DNA from: Janthinobacterium aquaticum
Lineage (GTDB): Bacteria; Pseudomonadota; Gammaproteobacteria; Burkholderiales; Burkholderiaceae_D
Direction of reading: 5' to 3'
Length of the DNA stretch: 64,000 nucleotides
Assembly: GCF_009208565.1 (NCBI RefSeq)
Contig: NZ_WFLK01000001.1
Location: forward strand, 310,001-374,000
This document shows, in pieces, positions 34,103-43,137 of this stretch. The notes under the pieces are model-generated. The model ran no database searches, was not told the DNA's origin, and saw only the letters and a list, made by a program, of their open reading frames with translations. How positions within the stretch are numbered: position 1 is the first letter of the stretch; the number at the start of each line of letters is the position of its first letter. A program made the translations under genes and the position numbers.

Positions 34103-34193
34103 CGTCAGTCTCCTGCCATCAGTCAGCCGTGAACACGCTTATTATTTCATGCAACTATAATGGCATGGCAAGATTTTTCACACGCTTACCAGG

Positions 34194-34859
34194 ATGCCCA
34201 TGTCTTTCTTTTCACGCGATTATGACGTATTCGTGCTGCTGGCCGCCCCCGATGCCCCCGGCCTGTGGCAGTCGGACCAGTGGACGCCGTTTGCCGCCGC
34301 CCTCGCACCGGTGCTGGCGCAAACACGTGGCAAGGGTAAAGCCGGCGTGCGCAGCCACCAGTACAATCCGCAAGGAAAATTGATCGCTTTCGGGCGCATG
34401 GGCTGGGACGACAAGTCGCAGGCCAAATGGACGCATGGGCCGCACACCACCGGTGCACGCTTCATGAGCGTGGAAGCGTGGGCGCCCACGTGGACGGTGT
34501 GTGAAAAAGACGATCTGGCGCCGGACCTGTTTATCAGCGTCTTCAATGAGTCCCGGCTGAACGCCGCTGGCCGGCCACTGCTGTTCGGTCAGCGCCTGGT
34601 GTGCGCAATCGCCACCGATCTGGGCGCAGAAGCGGCGGCAACCACGCGCCAGGCCATGACAGTGCTGGCCCGGCAGCAGCAGGCGCCAGTATTTCTGCAT
34701 GCCAGGCGCCCCTGGGGCAAGGCCACGCTGGGCGGCTTCGGTTCAGCCATCCAGGATCTGGCGCTGACCGATCTGTTCAAGCCCGGCGACGTACATGCAC
34801 GCCCGCTCGATGCGGCGACCTTTCGCGGCCAGTGGAACAATATCGGGCAACCGGCTTGA
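34194..34859 (+). CDS. Hypothetical cytosolic protein
   Basis: A 221-residue protein without signal or membrane segments. It carries YDVFVLLAAPDAPGLWQS at the start, HTTGARFMSVEAWAPTWTVC in the middle and SAIQDLALTDLFKPGDVH near the end. Codon usage matches its neighbours, so it is a real gene. The second Met (34200) is an equally good start. I do not recognise a family; immunity-like or DUF proteins of type VI loci have similar size, but nothing here supports that. Confidence 0.7.
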   Translation: MPMSFFSRDYDVFVLLAAPDAPGLWQSDQWTPFAAALAPVLAQTRGKGKAGVRSHQYNPQGKLIAFGRMGWDDKSQAKWTHGPHTTGARFMSVEAWAPTWTVCEKDDLAPDLFISVFNESRLNAAGRPLLFGQRLVCAIATDLGAEAAATTRQAMTVLARQQQAPVFLHARRPWGKATLGGFGSAIQDLALTDLFKPGDVHARPLDAATFRGQWNNIGQPA

Positions 34860-34881
34860 GCCCGGGCCTGCCGGGTAGCGC

Positions 34882-36027
34882 TTAAAACGTCCCCGGCAGC
34901 AAAATTGTACGGTCCACCTGCTGCACGTCGCGCAGGCCGCAAAAGGCCATCGACAGGTCGAGTTCATTGCGGATTATGTCCAGGCAGCGCGTGACACCTG
35001 GCCCGCCCATGGCGCCCAGGCCATACAGGAACGGGCGGCCGATATAGACGCCGCGCGCGCCCAGCGCCACCGCGCGCAGCACATCCTGGCCGCTGCGCAC
35101 GCCGCCGTCCATATGAATTTCAATCTGGCCACCGACCGCTTCCACGATGGCCGGCAGCGCCTCGATCGACGACTGCGCGCCATCGAGCTGACGCCCGCCG
35201 TGGTTCGACACGATCAGCGCATCGGCGCCGCTGCCTACCGCCAGGCGCGCGTCGTCGGCATCCATAATGCCCTTGATAATGAGCTTGCCGCCCCAGCGCC
35301 GCTTGATCCATTCCACGTCCTTCCACGACAGGCTCAGATCAAACTGCTGCTGGGTCCAGGCCGACAGCGATGACATGTCCGACACCGACGTGGCATGGCC
35401 GACGATATTGCCGAAACCATGCCGCTTGGTACCGAGCATGCCGGCCACCCAGCGCGGCTTGGTGGCCATATTGGCGATATTTTTAAGCGTCAGCTTGGGG
35501 GGCGCCGACAGGCCGTTGCGCAAATCCTTGTGGCGCTGCCCAAGCACCTGCAAGTCGAGCGTCAGCACCAGCGCGCTGCAGCGGGCCGCCCGCGCGCGCT
35601 CGATCAGGCGCTCGATAAAGGCGCGGTCCTTCATTACGTACAGCTGGAACCAGAACGGTTTGGTAGTGTGCGCCGCCACGTCCTCGATCGAGCAGATGCT
35701 CATGGTTGACAGTGTAAACGGCACGCCGAAGCGCTCGGCCGCCTGCGCGGCGAGGATTTCGCCATCGGCATGCTGCATGCCGGTCAGGCCGGTCGGCGCC
35801 AGCGCGACCGGCATGGAAACAGGCTGGCCCACCATGGTCGAGGCCAGGCTGCGGTTTTCCAGATTGACGGCGACGCGCTGGCGAAACTTGATCTTGCCGA
35901 AATCCAGCGCGTTGGCGCGGTAGGTCGATTCGCTCCACGAGCCCGAGTCGGCATAGTCGTAAAACATGCGCGGCACGCGTTTTTGCGCCAGCACGCGCAG
36001 GTCTTCGATGCAGGTGATCATGGTCAT
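34882..36027 (-). CDS. FMN-dependent alpha-hydroxyacid oxidase/dehydrogenase (LldD-like)
   Basis: A 381-residue enzyme of the L-lactate/glycolate/mandelate family, oxidising an L-2-hydroxyacid with FMN. Visible elements: RMFYDYADSGSWSE at the N-terminus, ALAPTGLTGMQHADGE, PFWFQLYV, the lysine in IIKGIMDADDA, and the catalytic His/Arg pair in VSNHGGRQLDG. HMDGGVRSGQDVLRA and GARGVYIGRPFLYGL bind phosphate. The start at 36027 is chosen for GAGG seven bases upstream. Membrane-bound LldD has the same plan, so L-lactate is the likeliest substrate. Confidence 0.92.
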   Translation of the reverse strand: MTMITCIEDLRVLAQKRVPRMFYDYADSGSWSESTYRANALDFGKIKFRQRVAVNLENRSLASTMVGQPVSMPVALAPTGLTGMQHADGEILAAQAAERFGVPFTLSTMSICSIEDVAAHTTKPFWFQLYVMKDRAFIERLIERARAARCSALVLTLDLQVLGQRHKDLRNGLSAPPKLTLKNIANMATKPRWVAGMLGTKRHGFGNIVGHATSVSDMSSLSAWTQQQFDLSLSWKDVEWIKRRWGGKLIIKGIMDADDARLAVGSGADALIVSNHGGRQLDGAQSSIEALPAIVEAVGGQIEIHMDGGVRSGQDVLRAVALGARGVYIGRPFLYGLGAMGGPGVTRCLDIIRNELDLSMAFCGLRDVQQVDRTILLPGTF

Positions 36028-36115
36028 GCGGGTCCTCGTTAGCGTCATGTCGGTGACAGGTCAGACCATGATCGTGCATTTGGCGCAGATTGTCTATCTG
36101 CCTATTTTTCAGCCC

Positions 36116-37072
36116 TCACCAGTCGCGCGCACCGAGGATTTTTTCACCGAGCTCGCTCAGTTGCGCCTGCGGATAAACCAGCTTTTCCTTTTCCAGCGGG
36201 TCGCCCGGAAACGCATAGCCTTCCGGTGCGCTGCGCTCGCGCCAGCTGCGCACGCGCCACTCGCGCAACGGCGCATTGTCTTCCTGCGCCGGCGTAAAGG
36301 AGATGTACTGCGCCAGGCGCACCTGGTCGCTTGAGGTATTGGGCCGGATGCCATGCGCCAGCAGGCTGTTAAAGATCAGCAGTTCGCCCTTCTTCATGGC
36401 GATAAATTCCATCGGATACGGCACCGCTTCCAGGTCTGGCTGCCATGGATTGCGGCCCTTGGGCGCCTGTTCGCGCCATGCCTTGAAATTCTGGAACAGC
36501 TGCGGGAAGCACTGAAAACCACCGCCTTCAGGCGTGGTGTCCGACAGCGCCAGCACGCCCTGCACATTGACCGGCAAGGGATCGAGCGTCGTGTCGGCAT
36601 CCCAGTGGATAAAGCCACCGAACTTGCGCTTGCCGTTGTTCGGCGTATTGAGGTTGGCGCGGTCGATGGTGACCCACAGGTCTTCGCGGTCCCAGATATC
36701 GACAAAGGCGTCATACACGCGCCGGGTCTGGCGGTTATCCCACAGCACCTGGTTATGGTAGGCCTCGACCATGCCCGAGCCGTTGAGCTCTTTCATCGCA
36801 TGGTCGCGCAGCTGGTCGGCATTCCAGGTCGACGGGTCGTGCTGGTCGAGACCCTGGAACTCCCACAGGAACTCGGTGGTGCGGTGCACCTGTTCAGGAC
36901 TGACGGCATCCTTGACGATCACATAGCCATAGGTCTGCCAGTGCAAAAAGTCGCTGTCCGACAACACGCGCAGTGGCAGCTGTTTTTTCAGTTCGTGCAG
37001 CTGCGCCTGCTCGATATAGGCCACGGAAGGATTGCCCGGGCGTCCATTGCCATACTGGTAGCGGTCTTGCAT
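36116..37072 (-). CDS. Phytanoyl-CoA dioxygenase family protein (Fe(II)/2-oxoglutarate)
   Basis: A 318-residue non-haem iron dioxygenase. The metal facial triad is visible as HWDAD (about residue 166) and the distal His in LLAHGIRPN, followed by the 2-oxoglutarate-binding Arg in SSDQVRLAQY. Strand phrases LIFNSLLAHG and WQTYGYVIVKDAVSPEQV fit PhyH. Such enzymes hydroxylate small metabolites. AGGAGA upstream supports the start. It is divergent from an AraC regulator at 37193, its probable activator; the inducing compound may also be its substrate. Confidence 0.9.
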   Translation of the reverse strand: MQDRYQYGNGRPGNPSVAYIEQAQLHELKKQLPLRVLSDSDFLHWQTYGYVIVKDAVSPEQVHRTTEFLWEFQGLDQHDPSTWNADQLRDHAMKELNGSGMVEAYHNQVLWDNRQTRRVYDAFVDIWDREDLWVTIDRANLNTPNNGKRKFGGFIHWDADTTLDPLPVNVQGVLALSDTTPEGGGFQCFPQLFQNFKAWREQAPKGRNPWQPDLEAVPYPMEFIAMKKGELLIFNSLLAHGIRPNTSSDQVRLAQYISFTPAQEDNAPLREWRVRSWRERSAPEGYAFPGDPLEKEKLVYPQAQLSELGEKILGARDW

Positions 37073-37192
37073 CGCTGTCTCCTGTTATTGATTGGTGTGA
37101 CAGCGATTGTGCGGCGAAACGCAGTGTGCCAATACGTCATCAACAGCCAGTTCTGATACTATCGTGACCATTCAGGCCCACCAAACGTCACG

Positions 37193-38056
37193 ATGACACC
37201 TTTATTTGAACAGGTCACGATACCGGCCGGCCACTCTTGGGGCCTGCTGTGGCGCGAACTCGAGGCCATTCCCTTCCTCTGGCACTACCATCCGCAGTTC
37301 GAGCTGACGCTAACGGTCAATGCACGCGGCCAGCGCTATATTGGCGACCATCTGGGCAATTTCGAACCGGGCGACCTGGTGCTGGTGGGACCAAATTTGC
37401 CCCATACCTGGTCGGCCAGCGAACGCATTGATGCGGCGCGGCCGATGCTGGCGGTAGTGGTATGGTTTTCGCTGGAATGGATACATCAACTGGCCGAGGT
37501 ATTTCCCGAGCTGCAAAGCCTGCGCCAGCTGGCCAGGCGCGCAGGGCCGGCGCTGCACTTTACGCCGGCAGTGGCCGCGCGCTGCGGCGACCGGCTGCTG
37601 CGCCTGCAAGCGCTGGAGCCAGCGCAGCGCCTACCGCTGCTGCTCGATGTGCTGCTGGAACTGGCTGGCGACCTGCAAGCGCAGCCGCTGGCGTCCAGCG
37701 CGCTGAATCTGGTGGCAGCGGACCTGCAGCAAAAACGGCTGGCCAGCGTGCTTGACTATATGCACGAACATTTTCGCGAGGAAATCGCGCTGGCCGACAT
37801 GGCCGGGCGCGCCGCCCTGTCGCTGGGGGCTTTTCACCGCTTCTTCAAGCGCCACGTACTGTGTACGCCGGCCAGTTATCTGGCGCGGCTGCGCATCGGG
37901 CGCGCCTGCCAGCAATTGATCCAGACCGAACACAGCATTGCCGCCATCGCGCAGGAGGCCGGCTACCGCAATCTGGCCCATTTCAACCGCCAGTTTCGTG
38001 CCGACAAGCAGATGGCGCCGCGCGCGTTTCGCCAGCAGTACCGACGCGCAGCATAA
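37193..38056 (+). CDS. AraC-family transcriptional regulator
   Basis: A 287-residue regulator with an N-terminal cupin ligand domain (WHYHPQFELTLTVNARGQRY, then FEPGDLVLVGPNLPHTW) and a C-terminal double helix-turn-helix (about 190-285). The latter shows YMHEHFREEIALADMAGRA, LGAFHRFFKRHVLCTPASYL and the second helix IAAIAQEAGYRNLAHFNRQF. It is divergent from the PhyH dioxygenase gene across 120 nt. A hairpin that best serves the tRNA operon lies just past its stop. Confidence 0.93.
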   Translation: MTPLFEQVTIPAGHSWGLLWRELEAIPFLWHYHPQFELTLTVNARGQRYIGDHLGNFEPGDLVLVGPNLPHTWSASERIDAARPMLAVVVWFSLEWIHQLAEVFPELQSLRQLARRAGPALHFTPAVAARCGDRLLRLQALEPAQRLPLLLDVLLELAGDLQAQPLASSALNLVAADLQQKRLASVLDYMHEHFREEIALADMAGRAALSLGAFHRFFKRHVLCTPASYLARLRIGRACQQLIQTEHSIAAIAQEAGYRNLAHFNRQFRADKQMAPRAFRQQYRRAA

Positions 38057-38083
38057 GCTGAACAAAAAGTGGCGGCACAATGG

Positions 38084-38114
38084 AAAAAGGGATCAGATTT
38101 TTCAATCTGATCCC
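38084..38114 (-). terminator. Terminator of the tRNA-Arg operon
   Basis: Read on the minus strand, GGGATCAGATT and AATCTGATCCC form an 11-bp stem around GAAA, followed by five T. It lies just downstream of the last tRNA. On the plus strand the following TTTG is weaker but may also slow transcription from the AraC gene. Confidence 0.85.
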
Positions 38115-38121
38115 TTTGTTC

Positions 38122-38198
38122 TGGTGCGGCTGGCAGGAATTGAACCCACGACCCCTTGGTTCGTAGCCAAGTACTCTATCCAGCTGAGCTACAGCCGC
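38122..38198 (-). tRNA. tRNA-Arg (anticodon ACG), copy 4 of 4
   Basis: A 77-nt tRNA with encoded CCA. The acceptor GCGGCTG pairs with CAGCCGC. The anticodon loop is CTACGAA, giving ACG (read as ICG after A-to-I editing), and the T loop is GTTCAAT. It is identical to the three other copies and last in the transcript. The 66-nt spacer to copy 3 nearly matches the next spacer. Confidence 0.97.
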
Positions 38199-38264
38199 AA
38201 AACTTGCATCCCATTCGCATGGAACTTTAAACATGCAAAACCAAACTGCTGGCTTTGGTAAAAC

Positions 38265-38341
38265 TGGTGCGGCTGGCAGGAATTGAACCCACGACCCCTT
38301 GGTTCGTAGCCAAGTACTCTATCCAGCTGAGCTACAGCCGC
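38265..38341 (-). tRNA. tRNA-Arg (ACG), copy 3 of 4
   Basis: Same 77-nt sequence as the other copies, with CCA encoded and anticodon ACG. It is separated by 66 nt from the copies on both sides. Confidence 0.97.
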
Positions 38342-38407
38342 AAAACTTGCATTCCATTTGCATGGAACTTGAAACATGCAAAACCAATCTTCCGGCTTTG
38401 ATAAAAC

Positions 38408-38484
38408 TGGTGCGGCTGGCAGGAATTGAACCCACGACCCCTTGGTTCGTAGCCAAGTACTCTATCCAGCTGAGCTACAGCCGC
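38408..38484 (-). tRNA. tRNA-Arg (ACG), copy 2 of 4
   Basis: Same 77-nt sequence with CCA encoded and anticodon ACG. The spacer to copy 1 is 82 nt and unrelated to the two 66-nt spacers. Confidence 0.97.
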
Positions 38485-38566
38485 AAAACTTGCAACACTT
38501 CACCGTACTGCATGAAGAATAAAACTTTTTTACAACAAACCAGGCATTGCCTGATTTCAGAAATTC

Positions 38567-38643
38567 TGGTGCGGCTGGCAGGAATTGAACCCACGACCCC
38601 TTGGTTCGTAGCCAAGTACTCTATCCAGCTGAGCTACAGCCGC
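38567..38643 (-). tRNA. tRNA-Arg (ACG), copy 1 of 4 (promoter-proximal)
   Basis: First tRNA of the operon, same 77-nt sequence. Its 5' end is 10 nt from a consensus -10 hexamer, so the primary transcript has only a short leader before RNase P cleavage. Confidence 0.97.
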
Positions 38644-38653
38644 GCAGGCAAAC

Positions 38654-38682
38654 ATTATATCGTATTCATTTCGCTTTGAAAA
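38654..38682 (-). promoter_or_regulatory. Promoter of the tRNA-Arg operon
   Basis: On the minus strand a perfect TATAAT (38654-38659) lies 17 bp after TTTTCA (38677-38682), with a GC-containing stretch before the first tRNA. The rest of 38683-39039 holds no convincing gene. It contains a weak AAAAGC/GCTTTT hairpin near 38754-38769 and a possible promoter for the kinase (TTGCTG, 18 bp, TATAGG near 38815-38845). Confidence 0.7.
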
Positions 38683-39039
38683 GTTCGATTTTTCAATCGC
38701 TTAGCTGGTTTCACCGGGCAACGCCCTGCTCTGACAACAACTTTCCATCGCACAAAAGCCTACGCTTTTTTATCGCCGACAGACGGCCTTTCAACCACCT
38801 GCTGCGAATCGAGAAGTTGCTGTCTCGAAAGAAGCGGGATTATAGGGACTGCACTGCCGGCTGTCCAGTGCTATCTGCAGCAGCGCCCGGGCGGCGAGTA
38901 CTCAACCGTGCGATGGCGATCTGCCGCTGGCGATACAATCATGGCATCAGGCGTAATCACGCAGACAACACCTTTGCGCAGCCGCCGTGCCCGTTTGCGG
39001 CAGGCTGCGCCAGTCCATGGCGGCTTAGACGATACCATC

Positions 39040-41106
39040 ATGATCCGTTCCACCGACGACAGCAGCCTGACCCAGGCAGACGCGCCCTTCACCGCCTTGC
39101 TCGAAGGGATCACGGACGGCTTGTGCCTGCTCGACCGCGACTGGACCATCCGCTATATCAATGCGCATGCGGCAGCCATGCTGGCCTCGCAGTGCGCCGG
39201 CAAACAGGTCGGCGCCGGCGACAATCTGTGGCTCAGTTGCGCGCGCCTGTCAGGCACCGAACTGGAAACGCAGTGCCGGCGCGCCATGGCCGAACAACGC
39301 AGTTGCAACGTCGAACTGTATTACCCGCCGCTGGGCGGCTGGCTGGAGGTGCGTCTGTTTCCTTCCGCCGACGGCCTGGTGGCCTATATCAGCGACATCA
39401 ACGAGCGCAAGGCGGCCCAGGAAAGCCTGCGCCAGAGCGAAGCGGACCTGCGCGCGCTGGCCGATGCCTTCCCGCAGCTGGCGTGGATCGCGCGCACCGA
39501 CGGCGCCATTATCTGGTGCAACCAGCGCTGGCACGACTACACCGGCATCAGCGCGCAGCAGATGGCCGGCGATGGCTGGCGCGGCGCCTACGATCCACAG
39601 GAGCTGCCGCAGATGCTGGCCGGCTGGAGGGCGGCGCTGCGTAGCGGCACGCCATTCGAGATGGAGTTCCCGATCCGCGCCCGCAACGGACAGTATCGCT
39701 GGTTCCTGACGCGCGCCAACCCCATGCGCGACCAGCGCGGCCAGATATTGCGCTGGTTTGGCACCAGCACCGATGTCGACCAAGTCAGGCACGTGCATGA
39801 GGATCTGCGTGATGAAACGCGCGTGCTCGAACTGCTCAACAGCACCGGCGCCACGCTGGCCGGCACGCTGAACCTGCCGGCGCTGCTGCAGGCGGCGGTC
39901 GACGCCGCCACCCAGATCAGCGGCGCGCGCCATGGCGTGTTGTATTACGGCGGCGCCGGCACCCAAGGCGGTGACGATGAACCACCGCTGCCCGAGGCGC
40001 TGGCGGTGTCCGGGCTGGAGCTGGCTGCGGCGCGCGCCATCGGGCCGGCGCTGCGCCATGGCCCTGCCCTGCGGCTGCATGACACCCAGGCCGATCAGAA
40101 CACAGCCGGCGCACCGGCCATGCGCAGTTGCCTGAGCCTGCCGGTGCGTTCGCACTCGGGACGCATCCTGGGCCGCCTGCTGCTCGGCCATCCGCAGCCG
40201 GGCATGTTCAGCGCGCGCAGCGAGCGCATCGTCACGGCCATCGCCAACCAGGCCGCCATGGCGCTCGACAATACGCGTCTGTACGCCGAGGCGCAGCGCG
40301 CCGCCGAAGAGCGCCGCATCCTGCTCGACAGCGAACGCGAAGCGCGCGCCGAAGCCGAACATACCAACCGGCTCAAGGACGAATTCCTGGCCAGCCTGTC
40401 GCATGAATTGCGCACGCCGCTGTCGGCCATACTGGGCTGGGCGCAGGTGCTGGCGCGCGGCGCGCGTGCGCCGGCCGACCTGCAGCGCGGCCTGCAAAGC
40501 ATCGAGCGCAACGCTAGGGCGCAGGCGCAACTGATCGAAGACCTGCTCGACATGAGCCGCATCAGCGCCAGCGGCTCGAACGCGCTGGCGCTGGAACGGC
40601 GACCGGTTGCGCCAGAACCCCTGATTGCCGCCGCACTCGACAGCTTGCAGCCGGTAGCCCAGGCCAAGCATATCAGTGTGCATACCGAGATCGCGGCAGA
40701 CGCCGGCGTGTTGATGGGCGACCCCGCCCGCCTGCAGCAGGTGCTGTGGAATCTGCTGTCGAACGCCTTCAAATTTACGCCGCAGGACGGCCGCGTCAGC
40801 ATTGCCGTGCGGCGCGAGGGCAACTGGCTGCTGATCATTATTGCCGACAACGGCGTGGGCATCCGCGCCGACTTCCTGCCGCATGTGTTCGACCGCTTCC
40901 GCCAGGCCGACGCCTCGACCACGCGCAAGCACGGCGGCCTGGGCCTGGGCCTGGCCATCGTCAATCATCTGGTGCTGCAGCATGGCGGCAGCATGTCTGT
41001 CAGCAGCCCTGGCGAAATGCAGGGCGCCACTTTTACTGTACGCCTGCCCGTCGAGAAGGTACCGGAGCCTGTGACAAGCCTGACAAAAGATGATGCAAAT
41101 AAATAA
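39040..41106 (+). CDS. PAS-PAS-GAF sensor histidine kinase
   Basis: A 688-residue cytosolic kinase without membrane segments. Two PAS domains (about 15-120, and 130-255 with the PAC-like QYRWFLTRANPMRDQRG) precede a GAF domain (about 270-430). A coiled linker leads to HisKA with the phosphoacceptor in ASLSHELRTPLSAILGWAQ (about residue 454). HATPase_c follows with NLLSNAFKFTP, ADNGVGI and GGLGLGLAIV. The start at 39040 is tentative: no strong ribosome site, and an ATG at 38941 is possible. The receiver-GGDEF protein 321 nt downstream is a candidate partner. Confidence 0.9.
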   Translation: MIRSTDDSSLTQADAPFTALLEGITDGLCLLDRDWTIRYINAHAAAMLASQCAGKQVGAGDNLWLSCARLSGTELETQCRRAMAEQRSCNVELYYPPLGGWLEVRLFPSADGLVAYISDINERKAAQESLRQSEADLRALADAFPQLAWIARTDGAIIWCNQRWHDYTGISAQQMAGDGWRGAYDPQELPQMLAGWRAALRSGTPFEMEFPIRARNGQYRWFLTRANPMRDQRGQILRWFGTSTDVDQVRHVHEDLRDETRVLELLNSTGATLAGTLNLPALLQAAVDAATQISGARHGVLYYGGAGTQGGDDEPPLPEALAVSGLELAAARAIGPALRHGPALRLHDTQADQNTAGAPAMRSCLSLPVRSHSGRILGRLLLGHPQPGMFSARSERIVTAIANQAAMALDNTRLYAEAQRAAEERRILLDSEREARAEAEHTNRLKDEFLASLSHELRTPLSAILGWAQVLARGARAPADLQRGLQSIERNARAQAQLIEDLLDMSRISASGSNALALERRPVAPEPLIAAALDSLQPVAQAKHISVHTEIAADAGVLMGDPARLQQVLWNLLSNAFKFTPQDGRVSIAVRREGNWLLIIIADNGVGIRADFLPHVFDRFRQADASTTRKHGGLGLGLAIVNHLVLQHGGSMSVSSPGEMQGATFTVRLPVEKVPEPVTSLTKDDANK

Positions 41107-41126
41107 AAATTTGAATACAAAAAGTC

Positions 41127-41197
41127 AGCAAACACCGGTTACACTTCCTACCTCGCTACGCGGCACTGTCCTACAAGCAACACAACTGGTGTTTGCT
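41127..41197. other. Long 14-bp stem-loop between kinase and receiver-GGDEF genes
   Basis: 41127-41140 and 41184-41197 are reverse complements with one G-U pair, enclosing a 43-nt loop. No T-run follows, so it is not an ordinary terminator. It begins 20 nt after the kinase stop. The remaining gap (41107-41427) shows no convincing gene or consensus promoter. Confidence 0.6.
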
Positions 41198-41427
41198 ACA
41201 CTCAATTCAACAGTCAGGACATAACAAGCCCAACCACAACGCCGCGCCTCCTTGCGCGATGAGCCGGCCCTGCATGCCGCTGGCAGCATGGCGGCACATT
41301 GCACAGCCATGCTGGTCAGCTTTCGTGCGCCCTATCTTTTCGCAAGGCGCTACCATCAGTGCGGTTCGCTGTGAACCGGCTATCCGCGGAGACGATGCAG
41401 CGTTGAACTTATTCACAGAGATGCCCC

Positions 41428-42411
41428 ATGCCAAGCCAAGATGAGATTTTGAAAGCCAAAATTTTGGTCGTTGATGATTCACCCGACAATATTGACCTGA
41501 TGCTGGAGATTTTGCGCGACGCCGGCTACAGCAATGTGACGGCGACCATGCGCCCTGCGCAAGTATGCCCATTGCATGAGGAACACAATTACGACCTGAT
41601 CCTGCTTGACTTGCAGATGCCGGAACTCAATGGCTTCCAGGTCATGAAAGGCCTGAAGGAAATCGAACACGGCGGCTACCTGCCGGTGCTGGCGCTGACG
41701 GCGCAACCAAGTTTCAAGATTGCCGCACTAGAAGCAGGCGCGCGCGACTTTATCAGCAAACCGTTTGACCTGATGGAAGTACACAAGCGCATCCATAACA
41801 TGCTGGAAGTGCGGCTGCTGTACAAGGAACTGGCGCAATACAGCCGCCAGCAGCAGGAACTGGCGCTGCACGACCCGCTGACGGGCCTGCCCAACCGCCG
41901 CCTGCTGGAAGACCGCATCGGCCATACCCTCCAGCATTCGGCGCGCGTGCGCGGCAAGTCGGCCATCCTGTACCTGGATCTGGACGGCTTCAAGGCCATC
42001 AATGATACCTACGGCCACGGTTACGGCGACGACATCCTGAAACTGGTGGCCGAACGCCTGGTCAGCGTCTCGCGCAAGGAAGACACGGTAGCGCGCATCG
42101 GCGGTGACGAGTTCGTGATCGTGCTGGGCAACCTGGCCGGCAAGGGTGATGCGCACGAGCCGGCGACCAAGCTGATCGAAGTCATTTCCGAGCCTTACTT
42201 TATCAACGACCTGACGCTGCAGCTGTCGACCAGCATCGGCATCAGCATCTACCCCGACGACGCCGGCACGGTCGACGCGCTGCTCGGCGCGGCCGATGCA
42301 GCCCTGTACGAAGCGAAGCGGGCCGGCAAGAATCGCTACTGCTGCGCGCAGCACGATATGACAGCGGCGGAAAGCAACCTGCAGAGCCACAGCGTCACCT
42401 CGGTGGTCTGA
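41428..42411 (+). CDS. Response regulator with GGDEF output (diguanylate cyclase)
   Basis: A 327-residue protein. The receiver domain has VVDDSPD, phosphoacceptor Asp61 in LILLDLQMPELNG and the Lys of FISKPFDLMEV. A helical linker leads to GGDEF with HDPLTGLPNRRLLEDRIG, active site RIGGDEFVIVLGN (about 226) and an RxxD inhibition site RKED. The plan resembles WspR/PleD-like regulators whose phosphorylation drives dimerisation and c-di-GMP synthesis. A terminator follows at 42451. Confidence 0.94.
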   Translation: MPSQDEILKAKILVVDDSPDNIDLMLEILRDAGYSNVTATMRPAQVCPLHEEHNYDLILLDLQMPELNGFQVMKGLKEIEHGGYLPVLALTAQPSFKIAALEAGARDFISKPFDLMEVHKRIHNMLEVRLLYKELAQYSRQQQELALHDPLTGLPNRRLLEDRIGHTLQHSARVRGKSAILYLDLDGFKAINDTYGHGYGDDILKLVAERLVSVSRKEDTVARIGGDEFVIVLGNLAGKGDAHEPATKLIEVISEPYFINDLTLQLSTSIGISIYPDDAGTVDALLGAADAALYEAKRAGKNRYCCAQHDMTAAESNLQSHSVTSVV

Positions 42412-42450
42412 AACAGGCGCGGCAAGCATGCCGGCAGGTTTCAGGCAATG

Positions 42451-42478
42451 AAAAAAGAGGCCGCAGCCTCTTTTTTTT
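42451..42478. terminator. Bidirectional intrinsic terminator
   Basis: AAAAAAGAGGC (42451-42461) pairs with GCCTCTTTTTT (42466-42476) around CGCA, with T-runs on both strands. It serves the receiver-GGDEF gene and the convergent small gene at 42518. Confidence 0.88.
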
Positions 42479-42517
42479 CGCCGCTACGTCGCAGCAGCGC
42501 AGTGAGCGGAACCGGCC

Positions 42518-42970
<453 letters not shown>

Positions 42971-43137
42971 TTACTATGGCAGCAGCAGCGCGGCAGGTAT
43001 GTGCGCAAGCGTACGCAAATGGGTGCGACAGCGCTGGCCGGCTGGGCCGAAATTTTCCATCCATGCGCCCCGGATCGAAAACCTGCTGTATTATCCACAG
43101 CCACGCAGCTTATCTTTTTCACTACTCACGGGGCTCC

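Noticed and set aside
38122-38643. Four regularly spaced identical units, CRISPR-like at first glance
   Set aside because: Each unit folds as a complete tRNA-Arg with encoded CCA, spacers are similar to each other, and there are no cas genes.
41193-41444. Possible 83-residue gene between the kinase and receiver-GGDEF genes
   Set aside because: It overlaps the start of the receiver-GGDEF gene, has no ribosome site and an unnatural Pro/Ala/Cys composition.
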